Both the position numbers and the translations under genes were made by a program. From Halobacillus litoralis (GTDB taxonomy: Bacteria > Bacillota > Bacilli > Bacillales > Halobacillaceae), in the NCBI RefSeq assembly GCF_020524025.1, contig NZ_JAIVKN010000002.1, forward strand, positions 988,577 through 1,052,576: a stretch of DNA of 64,000 nt, read 5' to 3'. Below the pieces are notes generated by a model. The model was not told the DNA's origin. It searched no databases and saw only the letters and a list, made by a program, of their open reading frames with translations. Shown here in pieces: positions 1 to 8,808 of this stretch; the stretch's first letter is position 1, and each line of letters starts with the position of its first letter.

Positions 1-889
1 ATGTCCACGCACGTACCTCTTGTTCACCGGCAGTGAAATAAGTTGCCAGACCCAATAGGTTGTACGTAGCTTTAATGAGCTGATCAAGTCCTGATTCCTC
101 AATACCAAGATCTTCAAGGAATTCATCTTTCTCTTCGCCGTCAAGCTCAGCAATTTCTGATTCAATCTTCGCACAAACCACAATAACTTCAGCATTTTCC
201 TTCGCTGCAAATTCCCGGATCTGCTTCACTTTATCGTTGTCTGCTTCGCCGATTTCATCCTCACTGACGTTTGCTACATAAAGAATCGGCTTGGAAGTTA
301 ATAAATGAAGGCCTTTCACGATCTTCTGCTGATCACTGCTGAATTCAACCGCGCGGGCAGGTGTTTCTGCTTCCAACGCTTCTTTCAGCTTCTCAAGTAC
401 AGCGTACTCAGCAACCGCTTCTTTATCTTTCTGACGAGCCATCTTAGCGACACGGTCCATACGCTTCGATACGGTCTCCAAGTCGGCAAGGATAAGCTCA
501 AGGTTAATCGTTTCAATATCGGTAATCGGATCCACTTGTCCAGATACGTGTGTGATGTTTTCATCTTCAAACGCACGGACAACGTGACAGATCGCGTCAA
601 CCTGGCGGATGTGGGATAGGAATTGGTTCCCCAGTCCTTCCCCTTTACTTGCGCCCTTAACAATTCCTGCGATATCTGTGAATTCAAAAGCTGTCGGAAC
701 GGTTTTTTTCGGGTTTACAAGCTCGGTCAGCTTATCCAGACGACTATCCGGAACTTCCACGATCCCAACGTTCGGATCTATTGTGGCGAACGGGTAGTTC
801 GCAGACAAAGCGCCCGCTTGTGTAATTGCGTTAAATAGCGTAGATTTTCCTACGTTCGGTAAACCTACGATTCCTGCTGTTAGTGCCAT
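1..889 (-). CDS. ychF: Ribosome-binding ATPase YchF (C-terminus cut by window edge)
   Basis: Obg-related P-loop NTPase of the YchF/EngD family, a cytosolic ATPase that associates with ribosomes. Reading from 889 the protein begins MALTAGIVGLPNVGKSTLFN, so the G1 loop GLPNVGKS lies at about residues 9-16. It continues with the family-typical segment NAITQAGALSANYPFATIDP. About 296 codons are present; the family is about 366 residues, so roughly the last 70 residues (the TGS-like end) lie outside the window. The gene precedes the rpsF operon in Bacillus, and the DUF951 gene lies just upstream, as in B. subtilis (yyaF-yyzM). Confidence 0.95.
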   Translation of the reverse strand, partial: MALTAGIVGLPNVGKSTLFNAITQAGALSANYPFATIDPNVGIVEVPDSRLDKLTELVNPKKTVPTAFEFTDIAGIVKGASKGEGLGNQFLSHIRQVDAICHVVRAFEDENITHVSGQVDPITDIETINLELILADLETVSKRMDRVAKMARQKDKEAVAEYAVLEKLKEALEAETPARAVEFSSDQQKIVKGLHLLTSKPILYVANVSEDEIGEADNDKVKQIREFAAKENAEVIVVCAKIESEIAELDGEEKDEFLEDLGIEESGLDQLIKATYNLLGLATYFTAGEQEVRAWT

Positions 890-1124
890 ATGAGACTTTC
901 ACTCCTTAAGGATTTACATACATGCATGTTCGTCCATTTAATTATAGATTCTGTACTTTAAAATAACAACCTATGCAAAATGCAGCAATAGGGTCGAAAA
1001 CTTTCCTAAAATTCCTTTTTTCACAATAACAAATGAAAAGTCAGCTGCCAAAGGAATACAGTAAAAGAAGTTTCATGGAATATTTCTTCCTCACTCATAA
1101 CTTTAAGCCCCCAGAAAAAAGGGG

Positions 1125-1162
1125 AAAAACCAAAAAGAAACCTTCCGAATGATCGGAAGGAG
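1125..1162 (-). terminator. Intrinsic terminator after the DUF951 gene
   Basis: On the minus strand CCTTCCGA and TCGGAAGG form an 8-bp stem (1141-1160) followed by TTTCTTTTTGG. It lies directly after the DUF951 stop codon, so it ends the ykvI/mscS/DUF951 transcript and leaves ychF with its own promoter in 890-1120. Confidence 0.75.
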
Positions 1163-1170
1163 AGTGGTTG

Positions 1171-1365
1171 TTATTCGCTTGTTTCTAATACCTTCTTCAT
1201 TTTCGTTTCAAATTTGCGGCGTGGAACGAGAACGCTGTGTCCGCAGCCTTCACATTTAATTCGAATATCGGCCCCCATTCGAATAATCTTCCAGCGGTTT
1301 TCTCCACATGGATGGGGTTTTTTCATTTGCACGATATCATTAAGTTCATAAGTTTTTTCAGCCAT
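1171..1365 (-). CDS. DUF951 family small protein (YyzM-like)
   Basis: A 64-residue protein of the DUF951 family, corresponding in position and sequence type to B. subtilis YyzM. It contains a CxxC-like pair (KCEGCGHSV, about residues 38-46) plus an earlier HPCGENRWKI segment, suggesting a small zinc-ribbon-like or nucleic-acid-binding fold; the function is unknown. The start is an ATG preceded by AGGAGGGCC. The gene lies 14 bp after the MscS gene, so the two are probably co-transcribed. Genes of this family commonly sit next to ychF, which supports the assignment. Confidence 0.85.
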   Translation of the reverse strand: MAEKTYELNDIVQMKKPHPCGENRWKIIRMGADIRIKCEGCGHSVLVPRRKFETKMKKVLETSE

Positions 1366-1379
1366 CGGGCAGGCCCTCC

Positions 1380-2291
1380 TTATTCATCTGGATTTTGTGG
1401 GAGATTGTTTTGATCTTCACGTGAATACAGAACCATTCGTGGGAATGGAATCTCAATTCCTTCCTGGTCTAAACGATTTTTCACTTCTTTCCGGATCATA
1501 CGGGCAATGACCCAGTGCTCCATAGGATTCACTTCGGACATGATCCTCATAACAACATCAGATGCCCCAAGGCTTTGTACTCCTAATAGTTCCGGTACAT
1601 TGATCATAGATTCATAACGGCTCGGAAGTTCTTTTAATAGTTCTGAAATAACTTTTTCAGCTTTTTCAATATCCTCTTCATAAGCAATGCTTACATCGAC
1701 GACAGCGATACTGTTATGCATAGAGAAGTTTGTTACTTGTGTCACATTTCCATTAGGGAGGATATGTACTTCTCCTGTCCAGGCTTTGACTTTACATGTC
1801 CTGAGTCCGACTTCTTCCACAAATCCTTCTACACCTGAGGTGCGGATATAATCCCCGACAGAGAACTGGTCTTCAAAAATGATGAAAAATCCAGAAATCA
1901 CATCCCGAACAAGGTTCTGCGCACCGAAACCGATGGCCAGACCGGCCACCCCGGCACCAGCGAGAAGAGCGGCAATATCCAAGGTGAATGTATCCAGGAT
2001 CATAATAAACGCAACAAAATAGACGACATACGATAAGGTGTTGATGACGAGCTTGTTCAGTGTCGCTTCACGACGTTGTGAAATTTGAAAAGGACCCCTC
2101 CGCTTATTGGCGAAGAAACGGGTGATGACTCCTCTTCCAATCCGAATCACTAAAAACGCAATCAACAAAATTAAAATGATTTTAACTGCACCTATTGTGA
2201 TATTGAACCATAATTCCGGTCCAGTTACATATTCGACGATCTCATCCCATTTCGTCTTTGCATCATTTACTGTTTTTTCAACATCTTCCAC
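1380..2291 (-). CDS. Small-conductance mechanosensitive channel, MscS family
   Basis: A 303-residue protein of the MscS family, which opens a membrane pore under high tension to release solutes during hypo-osmotic shock. Two membrane segments are visible at about 33-52 and 84-103. The glycine/alanine-rich pore helix (AALLAGAGVAGLAIGFGAQN, about 108-127) leads into the beta-domain entry DVISGFFIIFEDQFSVGDYI. Length and layout match the three-TM YkuT-type channels. The start is GTG with GGAGGG upstream. It lies between the YkvI-type gene and the DUF951 gene on the same strand. An osmotic-release channel would suit a halophile, but the family is universal. Confidence 0.92.
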   Translation of the reverse strand: MEDVEKTVNDAKTKWDEIVEYVTGPELWFNITIGAVKIILILLIAFLVIRIGRGVITRFFANKRRGPFQISQRREATLNKLVINTLSYVVYFVAFIMILDTFTLDIAALLAGAGVAGLAIGFGAQNLVRDVISGFFIIFEDQFSVGDYIRTSGVEGFVEEVGLRTCKVKAWTGEVHILPNGNVTQVTNFSMHNSIAVVDVSIAYEEDIEKAEKVISELLKELPSRYESMINVPELLGVQSLGASDVVMRIMSEVNPMEHWVIARMIRKEVKNRLDQEGIEIPFPRMVLYSREDQNNLPQNPDE

Positions 2292-2341
2292 CGCTTTCCC
2301 TCCTGCTTTTCTATGAATATGACATTCATTTTAACAGGTTT

Positions 2342-3361
2342 CTAGCGAATTTTGAATCTGGAAGTAACGGGGTATATAAGTAGGGCAACCAGCACATATA
2401 GATTCAGGATTCCATATAGAGGATACAAATATTCAATAAGCGTCGAGAACCCGAAGGATGTAAAGGGAAGCATGACAGCAATCACCGCCATAGCCAGGAT
2501 CCAAAGGGGCTGCCTGACATATTCTCTAAACCTTGTAACAAGTCCGAGCGTTCCTGAAGCAGCGGTTGTAAAAATAGCAATCCATAAAATAATCGACATA
2601 AAAATCATCATTTCATAAGGATAGTGTTTAAGAATAGCGAAAAGGGGGATTTCATAGAGAATAATATCTTCTGAAATTTGAATCAGACTGTTGTTGTAAA
2701 GATAGGAAACCGCACCGAGGATGACGCCACTTCCGACACTCGCAATCCAAATTTCTCCTTTATGGCGGACCTGGTTGCCGATCGCGCCGAGCACTGCAAT
2801 CAGCGGAAGAATGTTCAGCGCTGTAAATGGGAAGGCAGCCATCCAATTACTCATTTCATGCACATGGCCAAAAAGAGACAGCTCCTGATCTTTTATGAAG
2901 AGAATGAGGACAAACAAGAGTCCTGAAATCAACAAAGGTAAAACGAAACTATTTACAACCACAATCCCTTTGACATCCCATACAAAAAGCAGAATCAGTG
3001 GAATGACAATGGCAAGGACGCCAATGCGGTAGGAAAAATTAAAGGCCTGCCATGTAGCACCGCTTCCTGCGAGCATAACGACGGTTGTTGTAAAGAGGTA
3101 GACGATAATCATCCAATCGTACACTCCCGTTAAATGCCTGCCGACAATAGCCCGGAGAACAGGTAAATAATGACCGGTTTGTTTTTTATAGCTGATATCC
3201 AAAATAACTTTACAGCAGCAGATAAACATAAGGGCAAATAATAAGATGGCCACACCACTGTTATCTCCAAAGAACTGCCATAATTCCCTCCCGGAAGCAT
3301 ATCCTGCGCCGATGATTGTCCCTATGATTAAAAACATCCACTTGCATCCTGCTTTTAGCAT
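2342..3361 (-). CDS. YkvI family membrane transporter
   Basis: A 339-residue polytopic membrane protein with about ten hydrophobic segments, resembling B. subtilis YkvI and the wider APC/LeuT-like transporter fold. The N-terminal motif IGTIIGAGYASGRELWQFF (about 13-31) has the unwound-helix glycine pattern of the YkvI group. The substrate is unknown. ATG start at 3361 with GGAGGAAC upstream. It shares a divergent 89-bp promoter region with yyaC and probably heads a transcript with the MscS and DUF951 genes. Confidence 0.82.
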   Translation of the reverse strand: MLKAGCKWMFLIIGTIIGAGYASGRELWQFFGDNSGVAILLFALMFICCCKVILDISYKKQTGHYLPVLRAIVGRHLTGVYDWMIIVYLFTTTVVMLAGSGATWQAFNFSYRIGVLAIVIPLILLFVWDVKGIVVVNSFVLPLLISGLLFVLILFIKDQELSLFGHVHEMSNWMAAFPFTALNILPLIAVLGAIGNQVRHKGEIWIASVGSGVILGAVSYLYNNSLIQISEDIILYEIPLFAILKHYPYEMMIFMSIILWIAIFTTAASGTLGLVTRFREYVRQPLWILAMAVIAVMLPFTSFGFSTLIEYLYPLYGILNLYVLVALLIYPVTSRFKIR

Positions 3362-3450
3362 GCCTGTTCCTCCACATCTATGTATTTGTCACGTATAGAA
3401 AGACGGACAACCTTATATACTGTTACTACTATGTGTCTGGAGGAGAAGCT

Positions 3451-4077
3451 ATGAATTTCAAGGACAAGTTTTCGAAAGAAGAGCGGCGCGTCAGCACGGA
3501 TGATCCAGTCATGAGTGACCTGCTGAGCACTTATTTACAAGAATGGCTTCCGCCTTCAAAGGAAATCATCATTGCCTGTATTGGGACGGACCGATCTACG
3601 GGGGATTCCTTTGGGCCTCTTGTAGGTTCTATGCTTTATGAACAGTCTATTGAAACCTTTAAAATTTATGGAACCTTAGAAGATCCTCTGCACGCTTTAA
3701 ATTTAAAGGAACGGCTGATGGACATCCGCAGGAATCATTCCAATCCCTATATCCTGGCCGTTGACGCCTGCTTAGGAAAATCATCATCTGTCGGTTCCGT
3801 TATATTAGGAAAAGGTTCACTCAGCCCGGGATCGGCATTAAAAAAAGACCTTCCGCCTGTAGGTCAGATGCACATCAGCGGAATGGTCAATGTTAGTGGT
3901 TTTATGGAACATGTGGTATTACAGAATACGAGACTGCACGTCGTGATGCAGATGGCTGCTAAAGTAGCAGCAGCCATTCAGCTGACAGAGGCGAAACGCC
4001 GGCAGGTCCGCAGAGACACGGCCGCTTTTCGAACGTTTACCACCTCAAGTTACCCGTTTAAGAAAATCATCCGGTAA
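3451..4077 (+). CDS. yyaC: Spore protease YyaC family protein
   Basis: About 208 residues, of the YyaC family, which is structurally related to the germination protease Gpr and annotated as a putative spore protease. The segment IACIGTDRSTGDSFGPLVGS lies near the N-terminus, and AVDACLG and a DLPPVGQMHISG segment follow, as in the family. An upstream in-frame GTG exists at 3433, but CTGGAGGAG at 3438-3446 is correctly spaced for the ATG at 3451, which I chose. As in B. subtilis it sits beside the noc-soj-spo0J group; here it is convergent with the DUF554 gene, whose stop is 2 bp away. Catalytic activity has not been shown. Confidence 0.88.
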   Translation: MNFKDKFSKEERRVSTDDPVMSDLLSTYLQEWLPPSKEIIIACIGTDRSTGDSFGPLVGSMLYEQSIETFKIYGTLEDPLHALNLKERLMDIRRNHSNPYILAVDACLGKSSSVGSVILGKGSLSPGSALKKDLPPVGQMHISGMVNVSGFMEHVVLQNTRLHVVMQMAAKVAAAIQLTEAKRRQVRRDTAAFRTFTTSSYPFKKIIR

Positions 4078-4079
4078 AA

Positions 4080-4784
4080 CTAAAACAGCTGCGCTGCGGC
4101 TAACACAAATCCGACCACCAAGAGGGAAGGAAGCAGGTTGGCCACTCTGATTTTCGTCAACTTCAACAAGTTCAATCCGATGGCTACAATCAACAGACCA
4201 CCTGTAGCCGTCATTTCTACGATGAATAAATCAAGCATCTGCTGAGGGATCCAGTGATTAATCTGAGTGGCAAGCAAAGCGATCGACCCTTCATAAAGGA
4301 CGACTGGAATGATAGAAAAGATCACCCCGATGCCAAGGGTCGTGGTCAGCACAAGCGAAATAAAACCATCAATGATGGCTTTTGTAATTAATACTTCATG
4401 GTCATTTCTCAAGCCACTGTCGAGGGCTCCAATGACAGCTAGCGCGCCAATCACAAAGATGAGAGAAGCAGTAATAAACCCCTGGGCGAGACTTGAGGTC
4501 TGATCAGGCTTTGTAAATTTGCGCTCCATCCATCTTCCTATGTACTCAAGCTTGCTTTCTAAACGCGCCGCCTCGCCAAGAATAGCCCCGATAAGTAAGC
4601 TGAGGAGGACAATGACGATATTTTCTGTTTCAAAGGCCATCTGGAGTCCGATTAATAAAACGGCAAGGCCGACCCCGCTCATCACCGTTTCTTTATACCT
4701 TTCAGGGATCTTTGTAAAAAACAGACCTAACAGCGTCCCCACACCTATACATAAGCCGTTTACAAGTGTACCTAATAAAACCAT
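4080..4784 (-). CDS. DUF554 family membrane protein (YdfK/YqgA-like)
   Basis: A 234-residue integral membrane protein of the DUF554 family with about seven hydrophobic segments. It opens with the family signature GTLVNGLCIGVGTLLGLFF and carries LLIGLQMAF and a conserved ALDSGLRNDHEVLITKAIIDG loop at about 120-140. The role is unknown; YdfK and YqgA are the usual named relatives. The ATG at 4784 is preceded by GGAGAG. It lies downstream of parB on the same strand, with a weak hairpin between them. Confidence 0.88.
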   Translation of the reverse strand: MVLLGTLVNGLCIGVGTLLGLFFTKIPERYKETVMSGVGLAVLLIGLQMAFETENIVIVLLSLLIGAILGEAARLESKLEYIGRWMERKFTKPDQTSSLAQGFITASLIFVIGALAVIGALDSGLRNDHEVLITKAIIDGFISLVLTTTLGIGVIFSIIPVVLYEGSIALLATQINHWIPQQMLDLFIVEMTATGGLLIVAIGLNLLKLTKIRVANLLPSLLVVGFVLAAAQLF

Positions 4785-4828
4785 ACCATTCTCTCCAGTA
4801 CCAAGTTATCCCATGACATAGAATAAAC

Positions 4829-4856
4829 CAGAGACTAGGCAGCCTCTGATTTTTTA
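4829..4856. terminator. Possible weak terminator between parB and the DUF554 gene
   Basis: CAGAGACT and AGCCTCTG can form an 8-bp stem with one G-U pair (4829-4848). A run of T follows on the plus side and a weak GTTTATT on the minus side. Its orientation relative to parB makes its efficiency doubtful. Confidence 0.35.
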
Positions 4857-5693
4857 CTTTTCATTATGGAAGAACTGTAAAATTCGTTCTAAATCCTCTT
4901 CGTTTGTAAACTCGATTTCTATTTTGCCTTTACGTTTACCTTTATGAATTTTCACACCTGTACCCAGGCTGCTCCGCAGGTTTTCTTCCCGTTCCTTAAG
5001 GAAGATATCCTTTGGAGATGATTTATCTTTTTTCTTTTCTTTCTTCTGATTCATTTCATTAATGAGACGTTCAACCTGGCGTACATTCAAGGATTCCTTC
5101 TCAATGCGTTCGACAAGCTTCAGCTGTTCTTCGCGGCTTTTCACGCCTAGAAGAGCACGTCCATGTCCCATAGACAGTTTCCCTTCATTAATCTTTCGAG
5201 TCACTTCCACAGGCAGGGCGAGCAGCCGGATCAGATTGGCAATATGGGACCGGCTTTTCCCGAGCCGGTGAGATAAGATTTCCTGGGTGATGTTTAATTC
5301 CTTCATCAACTGCTCGTAGGAACGTGCTTCTTCAATAGGGGACAGGTCTTCTCTTTGAAGGTTCTCAAGCAGACCGATTTCCATCATCTGTTCATCCGTC
5401 AACTCTTTGACAAGAGCAGGGACTTGTTCAAGTTTGGCTTTTTGGGCAGCACGGAAACGTCGTTCTCCTGCGACAATTTCATACCCTTTAATACTTTTAC
5501 GCACAATTAAAGGCTGAAGAATTCCGTGTTCTTCAATTGATTGCTGCAACCCAAGGAGGGCCTCCTCATCAAATTGCTTCCGAGGCTGGTAGGGATTGGG
5601 ACGGCAGTCTTTAACTGCGATCTCCTGGAGCTGATCTTCTTCGATGGAACCGGTGAAAAGAGAATCCAGACCTTTACCTAACCTTCTCACCAT
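4854..5693 (-). CDS. parB: Chromosome partition protein ParB (Spo0J)
   Basis: ParB/Spo0J binds centromere-like parS sites, spreads as a CTP-dependent clamp and loads SMC; with Soj it segregates the origin. Visible are the N-terminal ParB box with NPYQPRKQF (about 33-41), the CTP-binding GERRFR motif (about 76-81), the [16 protein letters not shown] segment, a helix-turn-helix around [19 protein letters not shown], and a C-terminal dimerisation part. In-frame TTG (5699), ATG (5693) and GTG (5690) are possible starts; AGGAAG is spaced 8 nt from the ATG, which I chose. It overlaps the soj 3' end by about 20 bases, so the two form one operon. Confidence 0.96.
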   Translation of the reverse strand: MVRRLGKGLDSLFTGSIEEDQLQEIAVKDCRPNPYQPRKQFDEEALLGLQQSIEEHGILQPLIVRKSIKGYEIVAGERRFRAAQKAKLEQVPALVKELTDEQMMEIGLLENLQREDLSPIEEARSYEQLMKELNITQEILSHRLGKSRSHIANLIRLLALPVEVTRKINEGKLSMGHGRALLGVKSREEQLKLVERIEKESLNVRQVERLINEMNQKKEKKKDKSSPKDIFLKEREENLRSSLGTGVKIHKGKRKGKIEIEFTNEEDLERILQFFHNEK

Positions 5694-6447
5694 TCTCAAT
5701 CACTTCCTTTGCTAATTCTAGATACACCTCAGCACCACGGGACTTGGCATCGTAAAGAATAGCAGGTCTCCCATGACTTGGGGCTTCACTCAAACGCACA
5801 TTACGGGGAATGATGGATTGATAAACTTTATCTTGAAAATATTTCTTTACTTCTTCGATGACTTGAATTCCTAGATTGGTTCTTGCATCAAGCATAGTTA
5901 ACAGAACACCTTCCACCATCAAATGTTTATTGAGATGCTTTTGAACGAGGCGGACCGTATTCAAAAGTTGACTGAGGCCCTCAAGCGCATAATACTCGCA
6001 CTGAACAGGAATCAGAACAGAATCAGACGCTGTCAACGCGTTCAGCGTAAGCAGACCTAAAGAAGGCGGACAGTCAATGATGACATAATCGTAATCCTGC
6101 TTGATTTGGTCCATTGATTTTTTCAAACGGACTTCTCTTGATATCGTCGGTACAAGCTCTATTTCCGCTCCCGCCAGCTGTATAGTAGCCGGAAGGGCAT
6201 CTAAATTGGGAACCAGCGTGGAGGTTTTTACCTGTTCAGCCTTCCTGTCGTCAACAAGGACGTCATAAATACACTGATCCAAGTCTCCTTTTTCAACGCC
6301 CACACCACTGGTCGCATTTCCTTGTGGATCAATATCGACTAAAAGCACCTTATAATCCAGATAGGCTAAACAAGCACTTAAATTAACGGCGGTTGTTGTC
6401 TTGCCCACCCCGCCTTTTTGATTCGCAATGGAAATTACTTTCCCCAT
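5674..6447 (-). CDS. soj: Sporulation initiation inhibitor / ParA ATPase Soj
   Basis: A 257-residue ParA-type deviant-Walker ATPase. The motif KGGVGKTT is at residues 11-18, the A' segment is VDIDPQGNATSGVG, and DYVIIDCPPSLGLLT is the Walker B region. Soj works with ParB in origin segregation and regulates DnaA in Bacillus. Length and order (soj then parB, overlapping) match B. subtilis. The ATG start has CAGGTGA upstream. A 110-bp gap with a terminator separates it from noc, so it is probably transcribed from its own promoter. Confidence 0.97.
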   Translation of the reverse strand: MGKVISIANQKGGVGKTTTAVNLSACLAYLDYKVLLVDIDPQGNATSGVGVEKGDLDQCIYDVLVDDRKAEQVKTSTLVPNLDALPATIQLAGAEIELVPTISREVRLKKSMDQIKQDYDYVIIDCPPSLGLLTLNALTASDSVLIPVQCEYYALEGLSQLLNTVRLVQKHLNKHLMVEGVLLTMLDARTNLGIQVIEEVKKYFQDKVYQSIIPRNVRLSEAPSHGRPAILYDAKSRGAEVYLELAKEVIENGEKVR

Positions 6448-6512
6448 GATGTCACCTGCCCTGTGTTTTTTATCATTTTACCATTTATTTCAAAACCATA
6501 GGCGTTATGACT

Positions 6513-6548
6513 TAAAAAAAGCCCCATCTCCACATAAGTCAAGATGGG
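6513..6548 (-). terminator. Intrinsic terminator of noc
   Basis: On the minus strand CCCATCT and AGATGGG (6523-6529 and 6542-6548) form a stem followed by GCTTTTTTT. It lies 10 bp after the noc stop codon. Confidence 0.85.
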
Positions 6549-6557
6549 TGGTTCGGG

Positions 6558-7421
6558 CTATGATTTTTTCTTCGGAATTTTAATTGTGATCTGGTAATAG
6601 TCATCATGATCTTCTTCGTCTGTTTCTAAATTAATTCCGGTGTCCGTCACCATATTCAAAGACTGGCGGATGGTATTCATCGCAATCCGCATATCTTTAT
6701 TGACACCTTTGAGTGTCGGCTTCTTTTTCTTTGGCTTAGGATCACTGAGTTTAGCAATGCGTTCTTCCGTCTGCTTTACGTTCAGCTGCTTCTCGATGAT
6801 CTCTGCTAAAACTTTCTCCTGCAATTCTGCATCTTTCAATCCGATAAGCGCCCGTGCATGCCTTTCGGTAATCTTTTTATCCATAATCGCCTGCTGAACG
6901 GTTTCTGGCAGCTTTAACAATCGAATCTTGTTGGCAATGGTAGATTGGCTCTTTCCAAGCCGCTGAGCAAGTGCTTCCTGCGTCAATTGTTGCAGTTCAA
7001 TCAATTTTGCATAAGCTAACGCCTCTTCTATGACGGTCAATTCTTCCCGCTGCAGGTTTTCAATCAGGGCGACCGAAGCGGTCTGGGAGTCACTCATATC
7101 GCGGATAATGGCGGGAACGCTCTCCCACCCCAGAGACTGGACGGCACGCCATCTGCGTTCACCAGCTATCAATTCATAATCTTCTTCATTTAACCGACGG
7201 AGAACGATCGGCTGAATCATCCCATGTGTATGTATCGTCTGGGCAAGTTCGCTGATCTTCTCATGATTAAATATCGCTCGAGGTTGGTAACGGTTGGGCT
7301 GTACATGGTCAACGGGAACTTGTACAACTTCGTCGGGGCTGTAGCCTTCTTCTTCATTGTTGTCATTATCGGAATCCGGTTTGTCCCCTAGCCCGAATAA
7401 ACGACCAAAAGGATGTAACAC
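6558..7421 (-). CDS. noc: Nucleoid occlusion protein Noc
   Basis: A ParB paralogue of 287 residues that binds NBS sites and the membrane and prevents division over the nucleoid. The N-terminus [14 protein letters not shown] can form the short amphipathic membrane-binding helix known for Noc. The CTP-binding motif is GERRWR (about 87-92), followed by [16 protein letters not shown] and a helix-turn-helix ([19 protein letters not shown]). The start is a GTG with AAGGTGGTG upstream. It precedes soj-parB as in Bacillus, but rsmG, its usual upstream neighbour, lies almost 11 kb away. The identity as Noc rather than a second ParB rests on order and the N-terminal helix. Confidence 0.95.
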   Translation of the reverse strand: MLHPFGRLFGLGDKPDSDNDNNEEEGYSPDEVVQVPVDHVQPNRYQPRAIFNHEKISELAQTIHTHGMIQPIVLRRLNEEDYELIAGERRWRAVQSLGWESVPAIIRDMSDSQTASVALIENLQREELTVIEEALAYAKLIELQQLTQEALAQRLGKSQSTIANKIRLLKLPETVQQAIMDKKITERHARALIGLKDAELQEKVLAEIIEKQLNVKQTEERIAKLSDPKPKKKKPTLKGVNKDMRIAMNTIRQSLNMVTDTGINLETDEEDHDDYYQITIKIPKKKS

Positions 7422-7485
7422 GATCAGACACCACCTTTATACGATCGAGCATACGCTTATTCATATCAATAAGTCTTTTTTGGAA

Positions 7486-7520
7486 CATAAAAAGCGCCGC
7501 AGGCTTAGTAGCTGCTGCGC
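7486..7520 (-). terminator. Possible minus-strand terminator upstream of noc
   Basis: On the minus strand GCGCAGCAG and CTGCGGCGC pair with one mismatch, followed by TTTTTATG. It would stop any transcript entering the noc promoter region from the right. Confidence 0.5.
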
Positions 7521-7697
7521 ATACGTATGCCGTTTTTTCATTTCTATTTTTATTTTATCATATTTAATCTATGAAAAGTATCTTCATGATTGAAGAAATA
7601 TAGAGGGCATTTGTCGAAAGTGCGCCTATTTTCCACGATCCTCACCCCTGTTATGCGGTTTATCCCTCATCCATCTATGACTTTTTTGACAAATCCA

Positions 7698-7732
7698 GTC
7701 GATAGATTTTGCTATCGGCTTTCTTTTTTCCT
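7698..7732 (+). terminator. Strong orphan intrinsic terminator, no gene upstream
   Basis: AGTCGATAG and CTATCGGCT form a 9-bp stem with an ATTTTG loop, followed by TTCTTTTTT. No plus-strand gene lies between here and the divergent noc start, so it may end a small RNA. Confidence 0.7.
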
Positions 7733-8082
7733 TTTGGCAGAAACTTTTTTCGTACATGTGTAAACAAAACCATCATGTTAATTGGTGTAGTAAGTTCTGT
7801 TCTTCTACGGGAAATTGAAGGGCTCTCAAATAGTGAAGAGGAAACGAAGAAATCCCAGGGAGGATTCTTAAGGGGAAGGACGGGTTTTTGAGGCGTGGAC
7901 ACTAAAGGGTCCATTCATGTATCCAGAAGGAGAGGAAGGGAAGGGAGGACGGTCGATAAACAGGAAGCCGGAATGCGAACATTCTCCCCGCTTCCGTCAC
8001 CACTCTCAAATGTCTCAGCTCCCGTACTCCCATCTATACAAAAAAACTCATATATAAATCCAACCGCTCTGCTTAACGTTTA

Positions 8083-8098
8083 TGTTCCACATGAAACA
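8083..8098. other. parS: parS-like ParB binding site (TGTTCCACATGAAACA)
   Basis: Matches the Bacillus parS consensus TGTTNCACGTGAAACA at all but one base (A for G just right of centre). It is intergenic, 0.7 kb from noc and 2.4 kb from parB, in the origin region where ParB sites cluster. Binding is inferred from the match. Confidence 0.75.
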
Positions 8099-8105
8099 TA
8101 GATCC

Positions 8106-8633
8106 TTAATCTTGTTTCACTAAACCATAGACATCGATATCCTTATATTCTCCCCAATGAAAAACATCGTGTTTCAGTGTTCCTTCATAACTCAGCCCGG
8201 CTTTTTGCATGACTTTTGTGGAAGCGGGGTTCGTCGTAATGGCCGCCGACCAGATCCTGTGCAGGTTCATTTCTTCCAGTCCAAAGGCCGTCAGCTTTAT
8301 CGCCGCTTCAGAAGCGTAGCCTTTATTCCAGTAAGGTCTCCCTATCCAGTAGGCGAGTTCGCCTTTTTGATGCTTTTGGTCAACTCTTAAAGTCATTGTG
8401 CCAATCAATTCACCGGTCTCCTTTAAGGTTATAGCGAAAGGAAAGGCGATTTTATTTTCAATCCATTCCCCGTGACTGGAGATCCATTCTTCGGCCATCT
8501 CTAACGTGTACGGATGAGGGACAAAAGTTGTTGAAGCTACTGCTTTGTCTCCAGCCAGTTCGGCAACTCTGTCTGCTGATTTCAGTGTGAACGGCTGTAA
8601 GGATAAACGATCGGTATGTAAGTTCAGATTCAT
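8106..8633 (-). CDS. GNAT family N-acetyltransferase (RimJ/RimL type)
   Basis: A 175-residue acetyl-CoA-dependent N-acetyltransferase of the GNAT_3 subgroup. It opens NLNLHTDRLSLQPFTLKSAD. The acetyl-CoA binding part is RPYWNKGYASEAAIKL, followed by the typical NLHRIWSAAITTNPASTKVMQKAG segment and the closing YEGTLKHDVFHWGEYKDIDVYGL. The substrate cannot be deduced; relatives act on ribosomal-protein N-termini or antibiotics. It stands alone, divergent from splA across 175 bp, and is one of the genes in the block separating noc from rsmG. Confidence 0.88.
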   Translation of the reverse strand: MNLNLHTDRLSLQPFTLKSADRVAELAGDKAVASTTFVPHPYTLEMAEEWISSHGEWIENKIAFPFAITLKETGELIGTMTLRVDQKHQKGELAYWIGRPYWNKGYASEAAIKLTAFGLEEMNLHRIWSAAITTNPASTKVMQKAGLSYEGTLKHDVFHWGEYKDIDVYGLVKQD

Positions 8634-8808
8634 ACAAACTCTCCTTTTTCATTATTCTTTCTCTATTCCCTTCTATACTTGTTTTCCTATCCCTTTTATT
8701 GACAGTGATCATTTTAAATAAAAGCTGGATTTTGTGGAAGAATGAGCACAAATGAACAGATTGAGTATGTTTACAGTTAAAACAAAATTCTTGAGAGCAG
8801 GTGAACGG

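Larger units (their letters stand above)
7422..8105. other. 684-bp gene-free stretch between noc and the GNAT gene
   Basis: No convincing protein is encoded. The three short open frames here (plus 7709-7891, plus 7895-8101, minus 7675-7914) lack good ribosome sites and look random. The stretch holds a minus-direction hairpin (7494-7520), a strong plus-direction orphan terminator (7698-7732), a purine tract with repeated GGAAGGG at about 7924-7950, and a parS-like site (8083-8098). The purine/pyrimidine strand bias is unlike neighbouring coding sequence. Confidence 0.7.

Noticed and set aside
1415..1424. TTCACGTGAA core inside the MscS gene as a parS site
   Set aside because: Only the central 10 bases match; the outer arms of the 16-bp site do not.
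7675..8101. Three short open frames (60-79 codons) between noc and the GNAT gene
   Set aside because: No good ribosome sites, low-complexity composition, mutual overlap on both strands and a terminator inside them; not convincing genes.
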